From Dysgonamonadaceae bacterium (GTDB lineage Bacteria; Bacteroidota; Bacteroidia; Bacteroidales; Azobacteroidaceae), in NCBI GenBank assembly GCA_031256015.1, contig JAIRRK010000102.1, forward strand, positions 1-5,945: DNA of 5,945 bases, read 5' to 3'. Position numbers and translations under genes: made by a program. The notes under the pieces are model-generated. The model was not told where the DNA came from and searched no databases. It saw nothing but the letters and a program-made list of their open reading frames with translations. Shown here piece by piece: positions 1-5,235 of the stretch. Every line of letters begins with the position of its first letter. Position 1 is the stretch's first letter.

Positions 1-5
1 CCGCT

Positions 6-22
6 CCTGCGCGGAGCGCAGG
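6..22. repeat. Hairpin C, left copy
   Basis: A perfect 7-bp stem (cctgcgc with gcgcagg) closes a 3-base loop, gga. The stem is the same as that of the hairpin at 322-340; within the 20 bp shared by 3-22 and 320-339 only the three loop bases differ. It is the outermost part of the left composite copy. No T-run follows on either strand, so it is not a normal intrinsic terminator. Confidence 0.85.
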
Positions 23-33
23 CATCTTATTAG

Positions 34-63
34 CCGTGTGCAAGGCGAAGCCGCAGCCCACGG
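34..63. repeat. Hairpin B, left copy (imperfect)
   Basis: The ends ccgtgtgc (34-41) and gcccacgg (56-63) pair over 8 bp with one mismatch (T39 against C58). A small inner hairpin, ggc-gaa-gcc, sits at 44-52. It corresponds to 190-217 in the opposite orientation, where the same stem is perfect, so this copy looks slightly decayed. Confidence 0.75.
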
Positions 64-85
64 AAAGCGACGCCTCCCCTCCCTC

Positions 86-102
86 CCACAGCGTAGCTGT
101 GG
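86..102. repeat. Hairpin A, left copy
   Basis: A perfect 7-bp stem (ccacagc with gctgtgg) closes the loop gta. The core at 87-101 is the exact reverse complement of 152-166. The outermost pair is C-G here and A-T in the other copy, a compensatory change that keeps the stem intact. Confidence 0.85.
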
Positions 103-150
103 CCTATCAGGTATCAAAAAAGACAATATCTTTCGAAGAGAAATAAGATG

Positions 151-167
151 ACACAGCTACGCTGTGT
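151..167. repeat. Hairpin A, right copy
   Basis: A perfect 7-bp stem (acacagc with gctgtgt) closes the loop tac. It is the inverted partner of 86-102, and the outer pair has changed from C-G to A-T while staying paired. The centre reads GC-TAC-GC, a core shared with the hairpins at 230-244 and 322-340. Confidence 0.85.
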
Positions 168-189
168 AAACATGAGGGGCTACAAGCAT

Positions 190-217
190 CCGTGGGCTAC
201 GCTTCGCTCGCCCACGG
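190..217. repeat. Hairpin B, right copy
   Basis: A perfect 8-bp stem, ccgtgggc (190-197) with gcccacgg (210-217), closes a 12-base loop that contains tacgc followed by ttcgc. It is the better-preserved partner of 34-63. Confidence 0.8.
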
Positions 218-229
218 CTAAGAAGATGT

Positions 230-244
230 CTGCGCTACGCGCAG
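230..244. repeat. Hairpin C, right copy
   Basis: A 6-bp stem (ctgcgc with gcgcag) closes the loop tac. It corresponds to 6-22 in inverted orientation. The bases just outside (T229 and T245) no longer pair, unlike the C-G pair of the left copy. The linker before it, including aagatg, is shared with the left copy. Confidence 0.8.
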
Positions 245-280
245 TGGTACCTGAAAACCGTTTTTCGATTCGCGTTTGCA

Positions 281-308
281 GTAGAGACGGAGCGCGCTCC
301 GTCTCTAC
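281..308. repeat. 28-bp perfect palindrome with GTAG/CTAC feet
   Basis: The half-site gtagagacggagcg (281-294) is followed directly by its exact reverse complement (295-308), with no mismatch and no spacer. Both ends carry GTAG when read inward. GTAG or GGAG at the foot of a palindrome is the known signature of REP elements handled by RAYT (TnpA-REP) Y1 transposases. Palindromes beginning GTAGAGACG are, from memory, common intergenic repeats in some Bacteroidota and cyanobacteria; this was not checked. The hexamer ttgcag occurs on both sides (276-281 and 315-320), but the left one overlaps the palindrome, so it may not be a target duplication. Confidence 0.85.
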
Positions 309-321
309 AACGAATTGCAGC

Positions 322-340
322 TCCTGCGCTACGCGCAGGA
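322..340. repeat. Hairpin C, solitary third copy
   Basis: A perfect 8-bp stem (tcctgcgc with gcgcagga) closes the loop tac. Together with the two bases before it, it matches 3-22 except for the three loop bases. Hairpins A and B do not accompany it, so hairpin C can occur apart from the full unit. Confidence 0.85.
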
Positions 341-347
341 CAGGTTT

Positions 348-391
348 AAAAAAAGCGAACTGCTCGTATTTATCTCAAACTCGAGCAGCTC
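348..391 (-). terminator. Intrinsic terminator, minus strand
   Basis: Read on the minus strand, gagctgctcg (391-382) pairs with cgagcagttc (366-357) across a 15-base loop. This gives a 10-bp stem with one G-U wobble. Two bases (GC) follow, then seven T (354-348). The wobble forms only in the minus-strand transcript, since the plus-strand RNA would have an A-C mismatch, and the T-run is also on that strand, so the direction is clear. It lies 37 bp past the stop of the candidate ORF at 428-580 and about 640 bp past the trxA stop. It would end either a small transcript or a long trxA 3' extension. Confidence 0.65.
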
Positions 392-400
392 TTACAAACT

Positions 401-415
401 ACACAAAACTTGTGT
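401..415. repeat. Short hairpin between candidate ORF and terminator
   Basis: A 6-bp stem (acacaa with ttgtgt) closes a 3-base loop. It overlaps the 8-bp palindrome gtgtacac (412-419). It may be part of the 3' structure of a minus-strand transcript ending at the neighbouring terminator. No T-run adjoins it. Confidence 0.4.
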
Positions 416-427
416 ACACGGAATATC

Positions 428-580
428 TTAAGAATGTACCGGCATGAACTCAGTGCGGAAAATTATTCGCATATCGCGTTTCAAAGAATCTCTCTTTGAC
501 TTTGACGAAACATACATAATCTTCAAATTTTCCGGAAGAAAAGTAACACTCTTTTGCAACGATTCTGCACTTAATTTCAT
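428..580 (-). CDS. Candidate small protein, 50 residues, function unknown
   Basis: An ATG at 580 opens 50 sense codons ending in TAA at 428. The peptide begins MKLSAESLQKSVTFLPENLK and ends RTEFMPVHS. It has no membrane segment, no signal peptide, no Cys and no motif I know. Its middle is basic (KSKRDSLKRDMR). In its favour are an intact frame in AT-rich DNA, an intrinsic terminator 37 bp beyond the stop, and a -7-like box about 50 bp before the ATG. Against it are the short length, which chance can produce in a kilobase of this composition, the lack of a clear ribosome binding site, and no recognised family. An alternative is that the transcript is a small RNA or the 3' region of trxA and the frame is accidental. 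Confidence 0.25.
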   Translation of the reverse strand: MKLSAESLQKSVTFLPENLKIMYVSSKSKRDSLKRDMRIIFRTEFMPVHS

Positions 581-631
581 TTACCGGCTATAAGTTAATT
601 TTGTCTAAAACAATTAATCTGTTACCGACGG

Positions 632-639
632 CAAATTTA
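632..639 (-). promoter_or_regulatory. Candidate -7 promoter box, minus strand
   Basis: On the minus strand 639-632 reads TAAATTTG, a full match to the Bacteroidota -7 consensus TAnnTTTG. It is the only full minus-strand match I found in the region downstream of trxA. The nearest upstream TTTG is 27 bp away, beyond the usual spacing of about 19-21, so there is no good -33 element. It could drive a minus-strand transcript of roughly 275 bases ending at the terminator at 348-391. A match of this quality is expected by chance about once per few kilobases. Confidence 0.2.
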
Positions 640-962
640 CGGCTTTTTATTCATTCTTTTATTGCTCAAATCCGCCCAGTTATTTATCATTCCCGCCTTT
701 TTCGATTTTTTTTTAGGCATTTTTACTCATTAATTAGTCTTTTTTTCTAATCCGTCCGAATCGGGTGATTTTTCGGGCTGCAGTTTTTGCCCTTTTTTAT
801 TCCCTTTTTTACTGATTTTAACATGTCTGTAACGCGGGATATTTTCGTATTTTGAAATCCCGATAAATAAAAAACAGCTGACCTCTCAACGAGTGCAACT
901 GCTTTAATCACAAAACAATAAATCAAAATGTTATTTGGTCGGTTTACATTACTCACTCCCGT

Positions 963-980
963 GCAAAATAATCATTTTGC
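963..980. repeat. Hairpin downstream of trxA
   Basis: A perfect 7-bp stem (gcaaaat with attttgc) closes the 4-base loop aatc, about 50 bp past the trxA stop. On the minus strand no T-run follows, so it is not a standard terminator. It could stabilise or mark the 3' end of the dnaE-trxA message. Confidence 0.4.
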
Positions 981-1032
981 GTGTATACTTATTTTTCACA
1001 ACCTCTTCCCTCGTACAAAGGAAGTTCTGAAA

Positions 1033-1347
1033 TTACAATAAAGCTTCAATTTTCTTATCCAGAGAAATTTTCGTTATTCCGCCTACATGTCGGTCAATCA
1101 ATTTCCCATCTTTGAAAAATAAAAGAGTCGGTATGCTGCGAATACCGTATTCAACAGGTAAATTCTCGTTTTCATCGACATTCACTTTTCCGATAATGAC
1201 TTTACCTTCATATATTTGTGCTAATTCGTCAATAATCGGAGAAACCAATCGACAAGGGCCGCACCACTCCGCCCAAAAATCTACGACTAAAGGTTTATCT
1301 CCATTTAATAAATCACTAAAAGAAGAATCTGTAATTTGTAATGCCAT
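1033..1347 (-). CDS. trxA: Thioredoxin
   Basis: This is a complete 104-residue classical thioredoxin, the usual length for the family. Thioredoxins are cytoplasmic dithiol-disulfide oxidoreductases that thioredoxin reductase recharges with NADPH; they reduce protein disulfides and enzymes such as class I ribonucleotide reductase, PAPS reductase and methionine sulfoxide reductase. The redox site is WCGPC, with Cys29 and Cys32. Asp23 in the strand before it is the buried acid (Asp26 of E. coli Trx). Pro73 in SIPT is the cis-proline facing the active site, and the Gly-Gly pair at 89-90 before the last helix is typical. There is no signal peptide or transmembrane anchor, which argues against a periplasmic TlpA/ResA-type protein. 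The ATG at 1347 fits the family start; the sequence before it is A-rich with no clear Shine-Dalgarno. It lies 98 bp after dnaE on the same strand, probably in the same operon. Confidence 0.97.
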   Translation of the reverse strand: MALQITDSSFSDLLNGDKPLVVDFWAEWCGPCRLVSPIIDELAQIYEGKVIIGKVNVDENENLPVEYGIRSIPTLLFFKDGKLIDRHVGGITKISLDKKIEALL

Positions 1348-1414
1348 AACTTTGTTTTTTATTGTTTATTTATTTAAGTTGTTCAAAAAATTCGTTTTTT
1401 TCTTCGTTTTGATA

Positions 1415-1443
1415 TAAAAATAATGCTTCGTATTTGTGTTCAA
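1415..1443 (-). promoter_or_regulatory. Weak candidate promoter for trxA in the dnaE-trxA gap
   Basis: Just after the dnaE stop the minus strand has TTG (1443-1441), an 18-bp spacer, then TATTTTTA (1422-1415), which fits TAnnTTTG except for its last base. An initiation site would fall about 60 bp before the trxA ATG. The DNA is AT-rich, so chance matches are likely. If real, it would let trxA be expressed apart from dnaE. Confidence 0.25.
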
Positions 1444-1445
1444 CA

Positions 1446-4400
1446 TTAGTTAATTTTGAATTCTATCTGTTTGTCCTCGAAATATTGAACGAGTGATTTG
1501 TCAATCACAATTTTATTATTTTCAGTTGTAAGAGAAAGAGATAACTGTTTTTCGACATCCCTGATTTGAAAATACAAAGAGCTGTTTCCTTGATGATTTT
1601 TAATCATAGAGGATAATTCTGCGATTAACGTTTCATCTAATTTATACAAAGGCAATGAAACGGTAATTTTATTAACCAAAGTATCTTTAATCTCGTTCAG
1701 CTGCTGAATGGAAAGAATTTTCAAATTGATACGATTCGAATCATAAGAAGAAGGGACAAACATTCCCCGAATGAGTAAATACATATTCTGACGGGCATAT
1801 TTGCCGAAATCAATGAAATCTTTTCCAAACAAAGGAATTTCCGCGCTTCCGGTAAAGTCTTCCAATTTAATAATTCCGTAAGGACTGCCTTTTTTTGTCA
1901 GTCCTTCTCTGAATCCTGTTACGATACCTCCGAAAGTCAATTCGTGATTGATTTTATCTGTTTTTGCACTTTCAAAATCTTTCATTTGCAGATTACAAAT
2001 GTAATTCAATGCAATATAATGATCATCCAACGGATGAGAAGAAAGATAAATTCCGACCAAATCTTTTTCCTTATTTAAGCGTTCAATGGTACTCCATGTC
2101 TCTGCCTTGGGAATTTCAGGTTTGGATATTTCTATCGAATCAAGTCCTCCGAACAACGAATTTATTGCGGAAGCTTTATCCATTTGATATTTATTTCCAT
2201 AACGAATCAAGGTTTCGATGAAAACTTCTCCTTTAGAATTTTCCTCAAAGAAATCTTCTCTTTTTATTTCCGGGAAGTTATCAAAAGCTCCCGATAAACT
2301 TAAAGCCTCGATATTCCGCTTGTTGCAAGTAGTTAAATTGACTCTTTCTATAAAGTCGAATATATTTTTGAATACTCCGTTTTTCTCTCTTTCCTTCACT
2401 ATGGCATCCACGGCACTTCTTCCTACTCCTTTGATTCCTCCCAATCCGAACCGGATATCTCCTTCTTTGTTTACCGTAAAATTCAGTTCCGATTCATTGA
2501 TGTCGGGTTCCATGACTTTAATACCCATCATTCGACATTCATCCATGAATTTCGTTATTTCTCCTATATCATCGATGTTTCGAGTCAAGTTGGCAGCCAT
2601 AAATTCTCCCGGATAATTGGCTTTCAGATAAGCGGTTTGATAAGACACCCAAGAATAACAGGTTGCATGCGATTTATTAAAAGCATATTTGGCAAATTCT
2701 GCCCAGTCGCTCCATATTTTTTCCAATTTTTCTGTCGGGCCGTATCCTTTTTCCGTTGCTCCTTGAATAAATTTCTCATGAAGAGCCTCCATTTTATCGA
2801 CTAACTTTTTCCCCATTGCTTTACGCAACTCATCTGATTGACCGCGAGTGAATCCGGCCAAATCACGACTTAAAAGCATGACTTGTTCCTGATAAACCGT
2901 GATGCCGTAAGTCTCTTTCAGACGAGATTCCATTTGAGGAAAATCGTATTCGATTGGTTTTCGACCGAGTTTTCTGTCGATAAAATCGGGAATATAAGCC
3001 ATTGGACCGGGACGATATAATGCGTTCATTGCGATTAAATCCTCAAACTGAGTAGGTTGAAGTTCCCGCAGATATTTTTGCATTCCGGGCGACTCAAACT
3101 GGAATGTACCTATTGTTTGTCCTTTACTGTATAGTTCATACGTCTTTTTATCGTTAATCGGGATTTGATTAATGTCGATATCTATTCCTCTCGATTTTTT
3201 TATATTGGACAGTGCTTCTTTGAGGATAGATAACGTTTTCAGTCCGAGAAAATCCATTTTGATTAATCCGATTGATTCAATGACCGAACCTTCGTACTGA
3301 GTAACCAACAAATCTTCATCGGTTCCTTTTTCTTTTGCGGTTGCCAAAGGAACAAAATTAGTCAAATCGTCCGCACCGATAATTACGCCGCAAGCATGAA
3401 CGCCCGTTTGTCGGACGGTTCCTTCCAGCATCTCAGCATACTTTAAAGTATCCGATAAGTTTTTATCTTCCGAATGACGAGCATCATACAATTCCTTCAC
3501 ATGCAGAACACAATTCTTTATATTTACTTTCAGCGAATCGCCGGAAGATTTATCTATTATTTTATCCGGAATTAATTTGCTCAAACGTTCCGTTTCGGAG
3601 ATGGGTAATCCTTGAACGCGCCCCACATCTTTGATGGAAGATTTGGTTGCCATCGTTCCATAAGTAACGATATGAGCGACCTTTTCTTTCCCGTACTTTT
3701 CTTTTACCCAACGAAGAATATCGGCTCTTCCGTCATCATCGAAATCAATATCAATATCCGGCATGGAAATACGGTCGGGATTCAGAAAACGTTCGAATAG
3801 CAAATCGTATTGCAGCGGATCAATATCCGTAATTCCCAAACAATAAGCAACCGCTGAGCCTGCCGCCGAGCCTCGTCCCGGACCTACGGCAACATCCATA
3901 TCCTTCGCCGCTTGAATAAAATCTTGAACAATAAGGAAATATCCGGGAAACCCCATTGTTTTCATTGTGTCCAATTCAAAGTTCAGACGTTCTAAAACTT
4001 CTTCAGAGACAGGTTCTTCGTAGCGATTTTTCGCTTTTTTCAGTGTTAGTTCTTTCAGATAATCTGCTTCCAGTTTTATCCGAATCACTTTATTGTATCC
4101 GCCTAATTTGTCGAATCGGGTCGGATCCTCCTTATTAAATTCTTCCCGTAATGATTCCTCCGAATATTTTTCGCGATAACCTTCTTCCGTTCCGAACGAT
4201 TCCGGGATGGTAAAAACGGGCATAATTGCATCAGAATCAATACTGTAATTTTCTACTTTATCTGCAATTTCAACCGTATTGCTTAATGCTTTCGGGAGAT
4301 CGGAAAAAAGCACATTCATTTCCTCGATCGATTTAAACCATTCCTGTTTTGTATAACGCATTCGATTCGGGTCGTCTAAATCTTTCCCTGTTCCTAAACA

Positions 4401-5141
4401 AATCAATCGGTCGTGAGCTTCGGCATGTTCTTCTTCTATAAAATGAACATCATTTGTACAGATAATTTTTGTATTGGTTTTTTCTGCCAGTTCCAGCAAA
4501 ACTTTATTTACCTCGATTTGTCTTTGGTAAACAAGTTGATCTGCTTCTTCCTTATCTGTTTTATGACGTTGCAATTCCAAATAAAAATCGTCTCCGAAAA
4601 TATCTTTGAACCAATAAATTGCGTCTTCTGCTGCTTTTATGTCTCCGGCGGAAATCTTTCGGGGAATTTCGCCTCCCAAACAAGCCGAAGAAACAATCAG
4701 GCCTTCGTGGTATTTTTTCAGGCAATCTTTATCGATTCTCGGACGATAGTAAAAACCGTCAATCCAAGATGTCGATACCAATTTGCAAAGATTTTGATAT
4801 CCTTTTTTATTCTTCGCCAGTAAGACCAAATGCCATCCACTTCCATCTTCTTTCAATGTTTTGTCGAAACGAGTACGTCTGGCACAATAAGCTTCCACGC
4901 CCAAAATAGGTTTGATTTTTTGCTCTTCCGGAAGTTTTGAATTTTTCTTTTTTACATAATCGTAAAGTTCCTTCACGCCGTACATATTTCCGTGATCGGT
5001 TAACGCGACAGCTTTCATTCCGCATTGGACAGTCTTATCGACCAATCCGGTAATTGACGACATTCCATCCAATTGCGAGAAATAAGAATGGACATGCAAG
5101 TGTACAAAAGGAATCATATTTGAATGTTGGTCTTCCGACAT
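1446..5141 (-). CDS. dnaE: DNA polymerase III subunit alpha (DnaE1 type)
   Basis: This is the complete, uninterrupted catalytic subunit of the replicative polymerase, 1231 residues, in the size range of bacterial DnaE. The N-terminal PHP domain (about 12-290) keeps HLHVHS at 14-19, TDHGN at 48-52, GVEAY at 81-85 and NDVHF at 230-234. The C-family palm has GPGRGSAAGS at 420-429, the catalytic pair Asp462 and Asp464 in PDIDIDF, and the third acid Asp630 in KMDFLGL. The fingers region includes YRPGPM (709-714) and AFNKSHATCYSW (820-831). A helix-hairpin-helix (GLGGIKGVG, 899-907) follows. NSLFGG (994-999) is a possible sliding-clamp contact. An OB fold spans about 1068-1128, and the tail after it is short. 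The ATG at 5141 is the longest start. The family usually begins a few residues before FVHLHVHS, so the ATG at 5117 (Met9), preceded by GGAAGA, is a real alternative. dnaE lies after a terminator and before trxA. Confidence 0.98.
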   Translation of the reverse strand: MSEDQHSNMIPFVHLHVHSYFSQLDGMSSITGLVDKTVQCGMKAVALTDHGNMYGVKELYDYVKKKNSKLPEEQKIKPILGVEAYCARRTRFDKTLKEDGSGWHLVLLAKNKKGYQNLCKLVSTSWIDGFYYRPRIDKDCLKKYHEGLIVSSACLGGEIPRKISAGDIKAAEDAIYWFKDIFGDDFYLELQRHKTDKEEADQLVYQRQIEVNKVLLELAEKTNTKIICTNDVHFIEEEHAEAHDRLICLGTGKDLDDPNRMRYTKQEWFKSIEEMNVLFSDLPKALSNTVEIADKVENYSIDSDAIMPVFTIPESFGTEEGYREKYSEESLREEFNKEDPTRFDKLGGYNKVIRIKLEADYLKELTLKKAKNRYEEPVSEEVLERLNFELDTMKTMGFPGYFLIVQDFIQAAKDMDVAVGPGRGSAAGSAVAYCLGITDIDPLQYDLLFERFLNPDRISMPDIDIDFDDDGRADILRWVKEKYGKEKVAHIVTYGTMATKSSIKDVGRVQGLPISETERLSKLIPDKIIDKSSGDSLKVNIKNCVLHVKELYDARHSEDKNLSDTLKYAEMLEGTVRQTGVHACGVIIGADDLTNFVPLATAKEKGTDEDLLVTQYEGSVIESIGLIKMDFLGLKTLSILKEALSNIKKSRGIDIDINQIPINDKKTYELYSKGQTIGTFQFESPGMQKYLRELQPTQFEDLIAMNALYRPGPMAYIPDFIDRKLGRKPIEYDFPQMESRLKETYGITVYQEQVMLLSRDLAGFTRGQSDELRKAMGKKLVDKMEALHEKFIQGATEKGYGPTEKLEKIWSDWAEFAKYAFNKSHATCYSWVSYQTAYLKANYPGEFMAANLTRNIDDIGEITKFMDECRMMGIKVMEPDINESELNFTVNKEGDIRFGLGGIKGVGRSAVDAIVKEREKNGVFKNIFDFIERVNLTTCNKRNIEALSLSGAFDNFPEIKREDFFEENSKGEVFIETLIRYGNKYQMDKASAINSLFGGLDSIEISKPEIPKAETWSTIERLNKEKDLVGIYLSSHPLDDHYIALNYICNLQMKDFESAKTDKINHELTFGGIVTGFREGLTKKGSPYGIIKLEDFTGSAEIPLFGKDFIDFGKYARQNMYLLIRGMFVPSSYDSNRINLKILSIQQLNEIKDTLVNKITVSLPLYKLDETLIAELSSMIKNHQGNSSLYFQIRDVEKQLSLSLTTENNKIVIDKSLVQYFEDKQIEFKIN

Positions 5142-5161
5142 AATTATCGATTTTCGGGTTG

Positions 5162-5190
5162 TAAAAGTACAAAAAAAAGAGTATCCGGAA
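5162..5190 (-). promoter_or_regulatory. Candidate dnaE promoter
   Basis: Minus-strand 5169-5162 reads TACTTTTA, matching the Bacteroidota -7 motif TAnnTTTG except for the last base, and sits about 20 bp before the dnaE ATG. A poor -33 candidate (TTC, 5190-5188) lies 18 bp upstream. The box directly follows the T-run of the preceding terminator, so the two signals share this 94-bp gap. Position and the need for transcription after a terminator support it; the motif itself is weak. Confidence 0.35.
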
Positions 5191-5203
5191 CAGTGAATAC
5201 TCT
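5171..5203 (-). terminator. Intrinsic terminator after the NlpC/P60 gene
   Basis: On the minus strand AGAGTAT (5203-5197) pairs with ATACTCT (5184-5178) over 7 bp around a 12-base loop, followed at once by seven T (5177-5171). It starts 32 bp after the NlpC/P60 stop codon. The stem is AT-rich, so termination may be partial. A second T-rich tract lies before the stem, but the T-run after it gives the minus-strand direction that fits the gene order. Confidence 0.6.
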
Positions 5204-5235
5204 AAAAAAATTATCAACAACGTTGACTATTTTTT

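Larger units (their letters stand above)
1..250. repeat. Head-to-head inverted pair of a ~100-bp three-hairpin composite element
   Basis: The reverse complement of 1-102 aligns with 151-250, leaving a 48-bp centre (103-150). Three blocks match well. Hairpin A (86-102 against 151-167) agrees at 15 of 17 positions. Hairpin B (34-63 against 190-217) agrees at about 25 of 28 aligned positions, with 2 bases of indel. The B-C linker plus hairpin C (6-33 against 218-245) agrees at 24 of 28. The A-B linker is exactly 22 bp in both copies, but its sequence has diverged to about 6 of 22. Each copy is therefore one ordered A-B-C unit, and the two A hairpins face each other. The left copy may run past the window edge. 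The stretch is clearly richer in G and C than its surroundings. It resembles REP/BIME-type mosaics, but no mobilising gene is in view. Counts were made by hand. Confidence 0.85.
341..1032. other. AT-rich region without a confident gene, downstream of trxA
   Basis: About 690 bp between the hairpin cluster and the trxA stop codon. Both strands were read. No tRNA, rRNA, known RNA fold or recognisable protein was found. It holds a minus-strand terminator (348-391), short hairpins at 401-415, 481-499, 835-862 and 963-980, long T-rich tracts on the plus strand around 700-815, and small minus-strand ORFs of 50 codons (428-580) and 27 codons (637-720). A further minus-strand frame at about 747-900 reads as a hydrophobic stretch followed by a Lys-rich tail ending at a TAA near 738. 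It starts after an in-frame stop and has no plausible start codon. It could be gene debris or chance. Confidence 0.6.

Noticed and set aside
1..340. A CRISPR array
   Set aside because: The repeated units are palindromes in both orientations with irregular spacing (about 10 to 50 bp) and different stems. There is no constant direct repeat with unique spacers, and no cas gene is in view.
148..447. A 99-codon plus-strand ORF across the hairpin cluster
   Set aside because: It runs through hairpins A, B, C, the 28-bp palindrome and the terminator, is rich in Arg, Cys, Ser and Thr as GC-rich palindromes would encode, and shows no domain. The hairpin structure explains the sequence better than coding does.
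596..603. A plus-strand -7 box, TAATTTTG
   Set aside because: It matches the consensus but has no -33 partner and no gene or terminator downstream on the plus strand. The same 8-mer also occurs by chance at 1451-1458, at the dnaE 3' end.
835..862. A hairpin (cgggat with atcccg, 16-base loop) as a terminator
   Set aside because: The stem is only 6 bp, the loop is large, and no T-run follows on either strand.
747..956. A 69-codon minus-strand ORF downstream of trxA
   Set aside because: It needs a GTG start, has no recognised family and no ribosome binding site, and its Lys-rich end is typical of A-rich noncoding DNA. Kept only as possible gene debris.
1005..1024. A trxA terminator just after the stop codon (cttcc with ggaag)
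   Set aside because: The stem is only 5 bp with a 10-base loop, and the minus strand continues with A and G rather than T.
1112..1417. A 101-codon plus-strand ORF over trxA
   Set aside because: It is antisense to a clear thioredoxin gene, and its tail comes from the T-rich intergenic strand.
1964..2616. Plus-strand ORFs of 85 and 132 codons inside dnaE
   Set aside because: They are antisense shadows of the dnaE reading frame, which is intact and carries all catalytic motifs. The same holds for the plus-strand ORFs at 3612-3800, 3956-4138 and 4413-4909.
4807..5220. Minus-strand ORFs of 72 and 61 codons overlapping the dnaE 5' end
   Set aside because: They are alternative frames of the PHP-encoding region and its upstream T-rich gap, with no motif of their own.
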